NCBI GenBank assembly: GCA_009839505.1
Contig: VXPO01000056.1
Location: forward strand, 1-64,000
From: Gammaproteobacteria bacterium
GTDB taxonomy: Bacteria; Pseudomonadota; Gammaproteobacteria; Pseudomonadales; Azotimanducaceae
Direction: 5' to 3'
DNA length: 64,000 nucleotides
Shown here: positions 42,473-51,193 of the stretch, one piece after another
Numbering within the stretch: position 1 is the stretch's first letter
Layout: the number at the start of each line of letters is the position of its first letter
Translations under genes and position numbers: made by a program
The notes under the pieces: model-generated
The model's input: only the letters and a program-made list of their open reading frames with translations
Told to the model about the DNA's origin: nothing
The model's database searches: none

Positions 42473-44020
42473 ATGACCGAATACCGATCCAAGGTGCCGT
42501 TCTACGGCTTTCCAGACGCCATCGATGAGCAGGAAGCGGCTCTAGACTCGCACCCGATGATGGAGCGGCTTGCCCGCTCGCGGGAATTCCTGGCGAGCCA
42601 CCGGCATCGTCCCCTCTATCACTACGTCAATCCCGAGGGAACGTTGAACGACCCCAACGGACTGTGCCGCTGGCAAGGCAGGTGGCATCTGTTCTACCAG
42701 GCCTATCCGCCGGAGGATCCGCGCCAGCACTGGGGCCACGCGGTGAGCGACGACCTGATTCACTGGCGGGATCTGCCGTACTGCATCTACCCGGACCCGG
42801 AGGAACGCTGCTTTTCGGGTGCCACGCTAGTTGAGGACGACCGCGTCATCGCCATGTACCACGGCACAAAGGTGGGCAACATGGTGGCCGTAGCCAACGA
42901 TCCAATGCTGCTCAACTGGACCAAGCTGACCGGGGGGCCGGTCATTCCCATGGCCGAACCAGGTGATCCGCCGCTGCCGTACCCGGTGTTCGACCCCTGC
43001 GTGTGGAAACAGGGCGACAGCTACTACGCCCTGTCCGGGGGACGCATTCCCGAAGGCCCCGGAAACGCCCCGGTTGCGGCGGACTACCTGTTCCGGTCGA
43101 GAGACCTCGAACACTGGGAGTACCTGCACCCGTTCACCGAGGGCGACCGGCTCACCCTGGTCGGGGACGACGGCGCCTGTCCCTACTTCTGGCCCATCGG
43201 CGACAAACACATGCTGCTCTTCTTCAGCCACATGAGCGGTGGCCAGTACCTCGTCGGCGACTACGACACCGATCGCCAGAAGCTCGTCGTCACCGATGGG
43301 GGCAAGTTCAACATGGGTCCGGCCTTGCCCAACGGTGTCCACGCTCCGTCGGCGACGCCGGATGGACGCGACATCGTGGTCATCTTCAACATGAACGCCA
43401 GCAAGCGTGGCGTGGCGGGGTGGAACCAGATCATGAGCCTGCCGCGTCGCCTATCCCTGGGCGAGGATGGCGGACTTCTGCAGGAACCCGTCGAAGCCGT
43501 CGCGTCGTGCCGGCGCTCGCGGCAAGGCGGTGGGCCGCTCTCCCTTCCCGCGAACTCCGAAGTCGTGTTGGAAGGTCTGGGGGGCGACGCCCTGGAGATC
43601 CAGGCCTCCATTGCGCCGAGCAAGGCCGCCATGGTCGAGCTCAATGTTCTGCGTTCGCCGAACCGGGAGGAGTTCACCCGCATCGCCTTCTACCGGGACC
43701 GGGGCTACCGCGATGTGGCGTTGCGCAAGCGGCATGTCGAGAGCCTTGTGACCCTCGACACGTCCTACTCGACGACCGCCCCCGACGTCCTTTCAAGGGC
43801 CCCCGAGACCGCGCGTGTCCTAGTAGGCCCCGACGAAGCGCTCGAACTTCGGGTGTTCGTCGACAGGAGCATCGTCGAGGTATTCGTCAATGGCCGGCAG
43901 TGTGTGGCCGCGCGCGTCTACCCGGACCGGGCGGACAGCAGGGGCTTGTCGTTCCGGTCGCAGGGGACGGCGAGCGAGGTGACTAGGCTGGACGTCTGGG
44001 AGATGGGATCGATCTACTGA
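42473..44020 (+). CDS. GH32-like five-bladed propeller protein (fructosidase family) with altered acid/base site
   Basis: 515 residues from the ATG at 42473 behind GGAG; an earlier frame start at 42410 is rejected. The nucleophile motif is intact (GTLNDPNGL, D60) and the transition-state aspartate is in VFDPCVW (D174, normally FRDP). Where GH32 has the acid/base glutamate (ECP), this protein has ACP (GDDGACPYFWPIG, residues 232-242). The C-terminal beta-sandwich includes FVDRSIVEVFVNG, a conserved GH32 feature. There is no signal peptide, so a cytoplasmic fructoside or sucrose-like substrate is suggested. It is divergent from the GAPDH pair. Confidence 0.85.
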   Translation: MTEYRSKVPFYGFPDAIDEQEAALDSHPMMERLARSREFLASHRHRPLYHYVNPEGTLNDPNGLCRWQGRWHLFYQAYPPEDPRQHWGHAVSDDLIHWRDLPYCIYPDPEERCFSGATLVEDDRVIAMYHGTKVGNMVAVANDPMLLNWTKLTGGPVIPMAEPGDPPLPYPVFDPCVWKQGDSYYALSGGRIPEGPGNAPVAADYLFRSRDLEHWEYLHPFTEGDRLTLVGDDGACPYFWPIGDKHMLLFFSHMSGGQYLVGDYDTDRQKLVVTDGGKFNMGPALPNGVHAPSATPDGRDIVVIFNMNASKRGVAGWNQIMSLPRRLSLGEDGGLLQEPVEAVASCRRSRQGGGPLSLPANSEVVLEGLGGDALEIQASIAPSKAAMVELNVLRSPNREEFTRIAFYRDRGYRDVALRKRHVESLVTLDTSYSTTAPDVLSRAPETARVLVGPDEALELRVFVDRSIVEVFVNGRQCVAARVYPDRADSRGLSFRSQGTASEVTRLDVWEMGSIY

Positions 44021-44149
44021 GCCGGACTCAGACCCCCTGCAGGAAGGCCTCTATGCACGTGCGCCAGTTCATGCGGACAAAGTAATTCTTATTACCTTGT
44101 TGGTCAGCGTGCTCGTGCGGCGCGTACAGACTGAGGACCGCGGCCGCTG

Positions 44150-45367
44150 CTACCGGTCGTCGGAGGTCAACACCAGCGTCCCCGTCGTCGACAGGGTGCC
44201 GCCCGTGCCGTTGACCACGCAGGCCGTCGCCTCGGTCTGCTTGCCCTCGATCCCGTTGACGCCGTCTTCCGCGGTGCGGGACAACTGCCGGTAGGCCTCC
44301 ACCAGGAGCTGCATGCCGTACATCCCGGAGTGGTTGAACGACAGTCCGCCGCCGTTCGTGTTGATCGGCAGCCGGCCGCCCGGTGCGGCATCGCCGTTCT
44401 TCCACAGGGTGTAGCCCTCGCCGCGCGGGGCGAGGCCGAGCATTTCAGCGGTGATGCCGGCGGTGAGCGTGAACGAGTCGTAGATCATCGCCATTTCCAT
44501 GTCCTCGGGACCGAGGCCCGCCATCTTGTAGGCGGTGGCGGCGGACCGGGACGCGGAGGTGGCGGTGAAGTCCTCCATCTCGAGGATGTTCTGGTGGCCC
44601 ATGGACTCGCCCGCGCCGCTCACCCATACCGGGTTGGTGCCGAGGCTCCGGGCGATCTCGGGACGCGCGACGATGACCGCGCCGCCGTGGTCGGAGACCA
44701 GGCAGCAGTGGTACAGGGTCAGGGGCCAGGCGATGATCCGGGCGTCGAGCACATCCTGGACGGTGATCGGTCCGCCGAAGGGACTCTGCTTCTTGCCGTA
44801 CATCACGGCCCGCGGATTGAGCTGTGCCCAGTCGCGGGTTACCACGGCGATGTGGGCGAAGTCCTCCTGGGTCGTGCCGAATCGGTGGAAGTGCCGAACC
44901 ATGGAGTGCGCGTACTGTGACGGTGCCCCGAACGTGCCGTAGGCGGCCGTCATTTCCGCTCCCGGACTGACTTGGCCTCGACCACCGCCGCCTCCACCAC
45001 CGCCACCGCGATACGACCAGCCGGCTTCACCGTGGCTCACCAGGGCGATGTCGATGATCCCGGCGTGAATCGCCGCCAGGGCATGGTGGACGTGGATCTG
45101 GAACGAGCAGCCGCCCACCGAGGTGGTGTCCAGGTAGCGGGGTGTGACTCCCAAGTGCTCCGCCAGTTCGCCGGACCAACCGGCGGAGAAGATCCCCTGG
45201 ATCTCGGAGATCGGTATTCCGGTCTGGACGCTGACGTTCTTGATGGCCTGGATGTGGTGCTGCAGCGAAGTCACCTTGTGGCCGGTCAGGTCCTCGGGAT
45301 AGCCGATGACGTCGGACTCCGCCGCGCCGACGATGGCGGCGGCGTTGCTCAGGTTCGGTTTTCCCAT
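44150..45367 (-). CDS. Thiolase-like protein (SCP-x/Ltp2 type)
   Basis: 405 residues from the ATG at 45367; a frame to 45496 is rejected. Thiolase fold with IVGAAESDVIGYP, candidate nucleophile in TSVGGCSFQIHVHHALAAI and MIYDSFTLTAGITAEMLG. The usual GHPxGxSG block is replaced by GGGLSFNHSGMYGM, as in non-thiolytic SCP-x/Ltp2-like members. A nine-glycine tract (RGGGGGGGGGRG) interrupts the loop after GEAGWSY. The adjacent DUF35 gene is the regular partner. In steroid degraders such pairs act as thiolase or retro-aldolase; which holds here is open. Confidence 0.88.
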   Translation of the reverse strand: MGKPNLSNAAAIVGAAESDVIGYPEDLTGHKVTSLQHHIQAIKNVSVQTGIPISEIQGIFSAGWSGELAEHLGVTPRYLDTTSVGGCSFQIHVHHALAAIHAGIIDIALVSHGEAGWSYRGGGGGGGGGRGQVSPGAEMTAAYGTFGAPSQYAHSMVRHFHRFGTTQEDFAHIAVVTRDWAQLNPRAVMYGKKQSPFGGPITVQDVLDARIIAWPLTLYHCCLVSDHGGAVIVARPEIARSLGTNPVWVSGAGESMGHQNILEMEDFTATSASRSAATAYKMAGLGPEDMEMAMIYDSFTLTAGITAEMLGLAPRGEGYTLWKNGDAAPGGRLPINTNGGGLSFNHSGMYGMQLLVEAYRQLSRTAEDGVNGIEGKQTEATACVVNGTGGTLSTTGTLVLTSDDR

Positions 45368-45371
45368 GGTC

Positions 45372-45797
45372 CTACTCCCCCGTCTGGTCAACGACGCGCC
45401 AGAACGGAATGGACGTGTCGTCGTTGGCTTGTTCGAACTCGACCTCGACGCGAGCACCGATCTCGATCTCTTCAGGCTTCGTCGCATCGACTCCACGCAG
45501 CACGGTCATCATGCGGTCGCCCTCGTCCAGGTCGATGTAGGCGGTGACGTAGGGCACTTCCTCCGCCCAACCGCCGAAGGCGCGGTGCTGCACGGCGAAG
45601 GTGTGCACCCGGCCCTTGCCGCTGCCCTCGATCCACTCGAGGTTGGTGGAATGACAGAAAGGGCAGATCAGTCGGGGATACCAGTGCACCCGGTTGCAGT
45701 CGCGACACCGGGGCAGCATAAGCTTGCCTGCCTTGGCACCCTCCCAGAACGGTTTGGTGTGTTGTCCCTGCGGGGGGATCGGTTTGTTGTAGGCCAC
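45372..45797 (-). CDS. DUF35 zinc-ribbon/OB-fold acyl-CoA-binding partner protein
   Basis: 141 residues. A rubredoxin-like zinc ribbon (CRDCNRVHWYPRLICPFC, residues about 31-48) is followed by an OB fold with GRVHTFAVQHRAF and VTAYIDLDEGDRMMTVLRG. Such proteins form complexes with thiolase-like enzymes or acyl-CoA hydratases and help bind CoA esters. It sits 4 bases upstream of the thiolase-like gene in the same operon. Confidence 0.92.
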   Translation of the reverse strand: MAYNKPIPPQGQHTKPFWEGAKAGKLMLPRCRDCNRVHWYPRLICPFCHSTNLEWIEGSGKGRVHTFAVQHRAFGGWAEEVPYVTAYIDLDEGDRMMTVLRGVDATKPEEIEIGARVEVEFEQANDDTSIPFWRVVDQTGE

Positions 45798-45984
45798 CGT
45801 CTCTCCGATTAATCCGGATGAAGCGCGCTAACTTATCACGCCCTCGGGTGGGGTTGCGCGGCCCCCGGCGACCGTGTCCTTGACCACCGGGACCGGACAA
45901 CACCCGGTTAGCCGCTGTTTTGACATTCGCCTTGCGCCCGATAAGCTGGCACGCGGGGTTTGGGTTTCTTTCTTGGGGTTGCCG

Positions 45985-47553
45985 ATGACGCTTGTCACCT
46001 GGTCCTGGCTGTTCCTCGTGCTCTACATCGGCGCCATGCTGGCCATCGGCTACCTGGGTGGACGCCGGGTCAAGCACGCCGACGACTTCGCCACGGCGCG
46101 GGGTTCCTACGGGCCGCTGTGGCTGGCGTTCGCGTTCGCGGCGACCACCGCCAGCGGCGCCACGTTTCTCGGCGGTCCCGGGCTCGCCTACATGTGGGGC
46201 GCGCCGACGATCTGGGGCAATTTCCTGTACCCCATCGGCGTCTATTTCGGCGTGTTGATCTGCATGCGCCTGATCGCCACGTCGGGCAACCGGTTCGGCA
46301 ACCGGTCGATCCCGGAGTACCTCGGCGACCGCTACCAGTCCGACGGCATCCGCGTGATCGTGTCGGTGTTCTCGCTGGTGCTGTTCTTCTACATCGTGGG
46401 CCAGCTCGTATCGGGGCTGGTGATGTTCGAGATCATGCTGGGCATGGATCCGCTGGTGGCATTGATCGTCACCTCCGCTGTGTTGGTCATCTACGTGTTC
46501 ATGGGCGGTGCCCATGCCGACATCCTGACCGACGGCGTCCAGGGCATCATGATGCTCATTCTGGCGGCGGTGGTGATCGTCCTGTTCGTGTTCGGCGTCG
46601 GTGTGGACGGCGGCGGGATGATGGGCGTGTTCGACAACCTCAAGGACCAGGACCACAACCTGGTCGGCCTGTTGAACACTACGACCCCGCTCTACCATTC
46701 CTGGTGGTCGATCGCGTGCATCGTCGTGGCCCACCTGCCCTTGGGATTGCTACCGCACCTCGGCAACAAGCTGTGGGCGCTGAAGAACACCGGCCAGCAG
46801 CGCTCGTTCATCAAGCTGGCGTTCACCTTCGGGATCACCCTGGGCATGCTCGGTCTCGGCGGTCTGCTTGCCCGAGCCATGCTGGGCGACAGCCTCGACA
46901 ACCAGAACCAGGCGTTGCCGATGCTGTTCATCGAACTCTTCCCACCGTGGCTCGCGGCACTGATCGGCGTCGGTATCCTGGCGGCGATCATGTCCACGGC
47001 GGACGGGCTGGTGGTGTCCTCGTCCCAGGTCATCGCCAACGACCTGTACCGGCGTACGCTTGCCAAGTGGCTGGCGCCGAACGCCACGGAGGAGCAACGC
47101 GACCGCCAGGAACTCGTCATCAGCCGGTGGGCCACCGTCGTGGTCATGATCATCTGCACGGGACTGGCGTGGCTGCTCATCGACTGGAACGTCGCGTTGA
47201 TCGTCTGGATCGGCATCGGCGGCATGATGGCGGCGTTCGCGGGTCCGCTGGTCATGGGTGCGTTGTGGAAGGGCGTTACCCGCACGGGAGCCTACGCGGG
47301 ATTGATCTCCGGATTCGTGACGTTCGTGGTGCTCCACGACCAGTGGTTGAGCCCCGACTGGTTGGACGGCGGCGTGCTGGACACCGTCATCACCTGGCTC
47401 CACGGCGAGGGACCAAATCCTTTCTCGTGCTCGGCGATCGGCGAGGGCGTGGGTGTGCTGTTCACGTTGGTCGTCTCGAAACTCACCGCTCCGCTACCGA
47501 CGGAGCACCTCGACGCGATGTTCCACGCTCCGGAAGAGTCGCCGGCTTCCTGA
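45985..47553 (+). CDS. Sodium:solute symporter (SSS family)
   Basis: 522 residues from the ATG at 45985, 6 bases after GGGG; the longer frame from 45874 is not needed. About 13 membrane helices: VTWSWLFLVLYIGAMLAIGYLG, RGSYGPLWLAFAFAATTASGATFLGGPG (the family's sodium-site region, in pieces), GNRSIPEYLGDRYQS, and GVGILAAIMSTADGLVVSSSQVIANDLYR, the diagnostic TM8-9 block. Likely imports a sugar, carboxylate or related solute with sodium. The esterase gene follows after one base, which suggests a shared substrate. Confidence 0.92.
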   Translation: MTLVTWSWLFLVLYIGAMLAIGYLGGRRVKHADDFATARGSYGPLWLAFAFAATTASGATFLGGPGLAYMWGAPTIWGNFLYPIGVYFGVLICMRLIATSGNRFGNRSIPEYLGDRYQSDGIRVIVSVFSLVLFFYIVGQLVSGLVMFEIMLGMDPLVALIVTSAVLVIYVFMGGAHADILTDGVQGIMMLILAAVVIVLFVFGVGVDGGGMMGVFDNLKDQDHNLVGLLNTTTPLYHSWWSIACIVVAHLPLGLLPHLGNKLWALKNTGQQRSFIKLAFTFGITLGMLGLGGLLARAMLGDSLDNQNQALPMLFIELFPPWLAALIGVGILAAIMSTADGLVVSSSQVIANDLYRRTLAKWLAPNATEEQRDRQELVISRWATVVVMIICTGLAWLLIDWNVALIVWIGIGGMMAAFAGPLVMGALWKGVTRTGAYAGLISGFVTFVVLHDQWLSPDWLDGGVLDTVITWLHGEGPNPFSCSAIGEGVGVLFTLVVSKLTAPLPTEHLDAMFHAPEESPAS

Positions 47554-47554
47554 C

Positions 47555-48679
47555 GTGGGCGGAAACCGAACGGACCTTGAGCTACCCCGGCGAGTGCACC
47601 GCGACACGGTCGTCGAACTTTGGCCGAAAGGTGCGCCGGAGGCGGTGGGCGATCTCGAACTGGACCGTCCGCGGTTGACGATTCACCTCCCCGAAGCGGA
47701 GGTCGCAACGGGCGCCGGCGTCATCGTCAATCCGGGCGGGGGCTACCGCAAGCTCGCGGCGGACCACGAGGGACTCCAGGTGGCGCGTTGGCTCAACCGC
47801 CGGGGCATCGCGGCGTTCGTGCTGCGCTATCGTCTCGGCGAGCGCTACCACTCGGACGTGTCGTTGCTCGACGGGCTGCGCGCGGTGCGTCTGGTACGCC
47901 ACCGGGCGGTCGAGTTCGGCATCGCGGCGAGCCGGATCGGCATGCTTGGGTTCTCCGCCGGAGGCCATCTTTGTGTCGCGGTCGGCACACGATGGGATGC
48001 AGGCGACGACGTGGCTGCCGATCCGGTGGAGCGCGCGTCCAGCCGGCCCGATTTCCTGGTTGCCGTTTACGCGGTGACGAACGGCATCCTGCGGGGCCGC
48101 AAGGCCGACGAATACACGCCGGCGGACGTTCGCGTGGACGACACCACGCCGCCGACATTCCTGGTCCACACCCACGAGGACGGCATCGTCCCCGCCTCCC
48201 AGTCAACGCTGTTCTACGATGCGCTGCTGAAAGCCGGCGTGCAGGCGGAACTTCACATTTACGGCTTCGGCGAACATGGCACCGGGATCAATCCCGGCGA
48301 CCCCGATTTCCGCGAATGGCCGCAACTGATGCTCAACTGGCTGCGTCGGTGCGGCTTTCTGACCGGCAAGCAGCGTCGAGCTGTCACGGGTCGGGTCACC
48401 CGGAACGGCGAACCCATGGGCATGGCCTGGGTGACGTTCGTGCCGCTGGATCCGAACGCGCCCCCCGCCCGCGCGCGGGCGTCATCGGGGGTAGAAGGCC
48501 GGTTCGAGATCCCGGCGTCCCACGGCATCGTGCCGGGTCCCCATCGGGTCGAAGTGCACCACGTCAGCGAAGAGTTCGCGAATCCCGATACGGGGCGGTA
48601 CACCTTGGCGGACGCCGTCAGCTACGACTTGGGAGTCGTCGAGGTCGGGTGTGCGCCGCTACGGCTGGACGTCTCCTAG
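47555..48679 (+). CDS. Alpha/beta hydrolase (acetyl-esterase-like) with C-terminal beta-sandwich domain
   Basis: 374 residues from a GTG at 47555, one base after the symporter stop. The hydrolase domain (about 15-260) has the oxyanion motif NPGGGYRKLAADHEG, nucleophile elbow GMLGFSAGGHL, acid in HTHEDGIVP and histidine in GFGEHGTG. This is the BD-FAE/acetylxylan-esterase-like group. Residues about 268-374 form a transthyretin/carboxypeptidase-regulatory-like fold (VTGRVTRNGEPMGMAWVTFVPLDP), an unusual addition to this esterase type. No signal peptide is visible. Together with the symporter it may de-acylate an imported sugar ester; inferred. Confidence 0.87.
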   Translation: MGGNRTDLELPRRVHRDTVVELWPKGAPEAVGDLELDRPRLTIHLPEAEVATGAGVIVNPGGGYRKLAADHEGLQVARWLNRRGIAAFVLRYRLGERYHSDVSLLDGLRAVRLVRHRAVEFGIAASRIGMLGFSAGGHLCVAVGTRWDAGDDVAADPVERASSRPDFLVAVYAVTNGILRGRKADEYTPADVRVDDTTPPTFLVHTHEDGIVPASQSTLFYDALLKAGVQAELHIYGFGEHGTGINPGDPDFREWPQLMLNWLRRCGFLTGKQRRAVTGRVTRNGEPMGMAWVTFVPLDPNAPPARARASSGVEGRFEIPASHGIVPGPHRVEVHHVSEEFANPDTGRYTLADAVSYDLGVVEVGCAPLRLDVS

Positions 48680-48738
48680 CGCCCCAAAGCCGTCCCCGAC
48701 CGTGCCGACAAACCGCGGCCGGTGCGTGGCACGGAGAC

Positions 48739-48777
48739 GGGCGACCACAAGGCGCCCGCAAGGGCGCGCGGTCGCCC
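48739..48777. terminator. Long palindrome between convergent genes, bidirectional terminator candidate
   Basis: Outer arms GGGCGACC / GGTCGCCC enclose an inner stem GCGCCC-GCAA-GGGCGC. It ends right at the lexA stop and lies after the esterase stop. There is no T-run, so intrinsic termination is uncertain; the sequence also resembles widespread intergenic palindromes. Confidence 0.5.
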
Positions 48778-49377
48778 CTACGGTTCGCGTCTGATCACGC
48801 CGACGCTCAGTCCCTCAATGACAAGTTCCTGGCTCTTGAGGTCCACCTCGATCGGTTCATAGTTTCGATTCTCCGCCTCCAGCAGGACCTTGCTGCGGGA
48901 CTTGCGGCGGAATCGCTTGACCGTTACATCGTCGTCGATCCGAGCCACGACGATGGCTCCGTTGGTGGCGTCGGGCGTCTTGCGCACGGCGAGGAGGTCG
49001 CCGTCGAGGATGCCGGCGTCCACCATGCTGTCGCCCTCCACCCGGAGCAGGAAGTCGGCAGCCGGGCGGAACAGGTCGGGCGGAATCCGGCACATCTCCT
49101 CGATGTGTTCCTGGGCGAGGAGGGGACTTCCCGCAGCGACCCGGCCTACCACCGGGAGACCCTCGTCGGCAGGTAGGCGGATGCCCCGCGAGGTTCCCGG
49201 AACAACCTCTAAGGCGCCTTTGCGCGCCAGCGCCTTGAGATGTTCTTCGGCCGCGTTCGGGGACTTGAAACCGAGTACCCGGGCGATCTCCGCCCGTGTC
49301 GGTGGGTAGCCGGTCTCGTTTACGTGGGACCTGACGAGGTCGAGAACCTCGGCTTGGCGTGCGGTCAGCTCCTTCAT
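48778..49377 (-). CDS. lexA: SOS repressor LexA
   Basis: 199 residues from the ATG at 49377, which matches the standard LexA start ([14 protein letters not shown]); an ATG at 49389 adds four residues. The winged-helix DNA-binding part contains [22 protein letters not shown]. The self-cleavage site is A82-G83 (RVAAGSP), the catalytic serine S117 (GDSMVD) and lysine K154 (TVKRF). It represses DNA-damage genes until RecA-stimulated self-cleavage. An SOS box lies 25 bases upstream of this start, so it is self-regulated. No sulA-like gene is beside it. Confidence 0.96.
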   Translation of the reverse strand: MKELTARQAEVLDLVRSHVNETGYPPTRAEIARVLGFKSPNAAEEHLKALARKGALEVVPGTSRGIRLPADEGLPVVGRVAAGSPLLAQEHIEEMCRIPPDLFRPAADFLLRVEGDSMVDAGILDGDLLAVRKTPDATNGAIVVARIDDDVTVKRFRRKSRSKVLLEAENRNYEPIEVDLKSQELVIEGLSVGVIRREP

Positions 49378-49402
49378 TGCGCTGTCCATCCATCCAGTAA
49401 GG

Positions 49403-49418
49403 CTGCGATTATATACAG
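49403..49418. promoter_or_regulatory. SOS box (LexA operator)
   Basis: CTGCGATTATATACAG fits the gammaproteobacterial CTG-N10-CAG consensus. It lies just upstream of lexA and about 110 bases before the divergent MscS-type gene, so it may also influence that gene. Confidence 0.85.
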
Positions 49419-49526
49419 TCTTTCGCGGATGTGAAGGGCCAAATCGGGTTCCGTTGCTGGTGGATGACCACTTCGGGAAGGGCTCCCTCCGCTATCATCG
49501 CGCGGTCAGCTTGGGATGGAGTCGCC

Positions 49527-50630
49527 ATGGAGCGCGCCGCGGAGATCTTCGGGTTCGGCGCCGATGCGTCGGTTGCGTGGGTGGTCGTGTTCGCCATCGT
49601 ATTCGCCACCCTGGTCGTTCGCTACGGGGCGAAACTCCTGTTCGACCGCCTCGCGAGGCAACTCGAACGCACCAACAACCTCTACGACGACGCGTTGTTG
49701 GACGCCGCCAGGAAGCCCATCGGCTGGGCGATCTGGTCGTTCGGCGTTCTGTTCGCCGCGGAATACGCACTGCGCGGCGCCGAGTCCGATCTCGTTGCCT
49801 ATGCGGATCCCGTACGCGATGTCATCGCCATCGTCCTGTTGGCGTGGTTTGCCATCCGCATGATCCGCTTCGTCGAGGGACACGTCTCCGATCCCGGCTA
49901 TCGCAGCGACCCCGTCGACAAGACCACTGCGGCGGCCATTGGCAAGCTGCTCCGGGCATCGGTGCTGATCACAGCCGTGTTGATGGCGTTGTCCTCGCTG
50001 GGCTTCTCGGTGACGGGGGTGCTGGCCTTCGGCGGGCTTGGCGGCCTCGCCGTGGGTTTCGCCGCGCGGGATCTGCTGGCGAACTTCTTCGGTGCCCTGA
50101 TGATCTTTCTCGACAGGCCGTTCGCGGTGGGCGACTGGATACGGTCCCCCGACCAGGAGATCGAGGGGACCGTGGAAGAGATCGGTTGGCGCCAGACCCG
50201 TATCCGCACCTTCGACCAGCGCCCCCTGTACGTCCCCAATGCCACTTTCGCGACGCTCACGGTGGAGAATCCGCAGCGCATGTTGAATCGGCGCATCTAC
50301 GAGATCATCGGCGTGCGCTACGACGACATCGGCGTCCTGAAGAAAGTCATCGACGACATCCGCGACATGCTGGTCAACCACAGGGACATCGACACGACCC
50401 GGACGCTCATGGTCAACCTGTTGAGCTTCGGTCCATCGTCCCTCGACATCATGATCTACACCTTCACCAAGACCACCGTCTGGACCGAGTTCCACACCAT
50501 CAAGGAGGATGTGCTGTTCAGGATCGCCGAGATCGTTGAAGGTCATGGAGCCGAGATGGCCTTCCCGACGCAGACGCTGCACATCGCCTCCAAGCCCGAA
50601 CCCGAACCCGAACGCGGCGACGCGCCTTAG
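49527..50630 (+). CDS. Small-conductance mechanosensitive channel (MscS family)
   Basis: 367 residues from the ATG at 49527, 5 bases after GGAG. Membrane helices SVAWVVVFAIVFATLVVRYG, IGWAIWSFGVLFAAEYAL and DVIAIVLLAWFAIRMIRF come before the pore-lining helix with FGGLGGLAVGFAARDLLANFFGALMIF, the glycine/alanine-packed MscS TM3. The beta domain (RPFAVGDWIRSP, EIGWRQTRIRTFDQRPLYVPNATF in order) and the cytoplasmic vestibule follow. It releases solutes on hypo-osmotic shock. Confidence 0.93.
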   Translation: MERAAEIFGFGADASVAWVVVFAIVFATLVVRYGAKLLFDRLARQLERTNNLYDDALLDAARKPIGWAIWSFGVLFAAEYALRGAESDLVAYADPVRDVIAIVLLAWFAIRMIRFVEGHVSDPGYRSDPVDKTTAAAIGKLLRASVLITAVLMALSSLGFSVTGVLAFGGLGGLAVGFAARDLLANFFGALMIFLDRPFAVGDWIRSPDQEIEGTVEEIGWRQTRIRTFDQRPLYVPNATFATLTVENPQRMLNRRIYEIIGVRYDDIGVLKKVIDDIRDMLVNHRDIDTTRTLMVNLLSFGPSSLDIMIYTFTKTTVWTEFHTIKEDVLFRIAEIVEGHGAEMAFPTQTLHIASKPEPEPERGDAP

Positions 50631-50650
50631 CGCTCGGGAGTCATCGCACC

Positions 50651-51193
50651 GTGAGTGACAAGCTCCCGCCGGGCGCCCGCTGCCTGTTCGACGCCGCAGC
50701 CGTCGACCGGGCGGTGGACAGGATCGCCGTGCAACTCGCCGTGCGTCTTTGGGACAAGCGCCCACTGGTCGTCTGCCTGATGAACGGTGGATTGCCGTTC
50801 ACTGCCGACCTGCTGAGACGGTTCCACTTCGACCTCGAACTCGACTACATGCACCTGACCCGCTACCGGCATACTGCGGGAGGCGAGATCCGCTTCACCC
50901 GCGGCTTGGAACGCGACCTCGCCGGTCGCACAGTACTGCTCGTCGACGATGTCCTTGACGAGGGCGAAACGATGGCCGCCGCGCAGAGCATCATCCACGA
51001 GCGGGCGCCCAAGGAACTGGTGACCGCGGTGTTGGTGCGCAAGGATGTGCCCTGCGTCGTGGAGGTCGACCATGCGGCGCTGGTGGCGCCGAACGAGTTC
51101 CTGGTAGGTCGAGGCATGGACTGCGACGGCTGGTTTCGCCAGCTGTCCGGGATATACGCGTTGCCGGCCGACTGGTCCGCGGAGGCGTCGTGA
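50651..51193 (+). CDS. Hypoxanthine/guanine phosphoribosyltransferase-type enzyme
   Basis: 180 residues, GTG start. PRTase type I fold with the PRPP-binding motif TVLLVDDVLDEGET and an N-terminal VCLMNGGLPFTADLLRRF. C-terminal WFRQLSGIYALP is close to HPRT enzymes in length and layout. It converts hypoxanthine or guanine with PRPP to IMP or GMP. It overlaps the phosphorylase gene by 4 bases; that enzyme would release hypoxanthine if its substrate is methylthioinosine, so the two form a short salvage line. Confidence 0.9.
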   Translation: MSDKLPPGARCLFDAAAVDRAVDRIAVQLAVRLWDKRPLVVCLMNGGLPFTADLLRRFHFDLELDYMHLTRYRHTAGGEIRFTRGLERDLAGRTVLLVDDVLDEGETMAAAQSIIHERAPKELVTAVLVRKDVPCVVEVDHAALVAPNEFLVGRGMDCDGWFRQLSGIYALPADWSAEAS

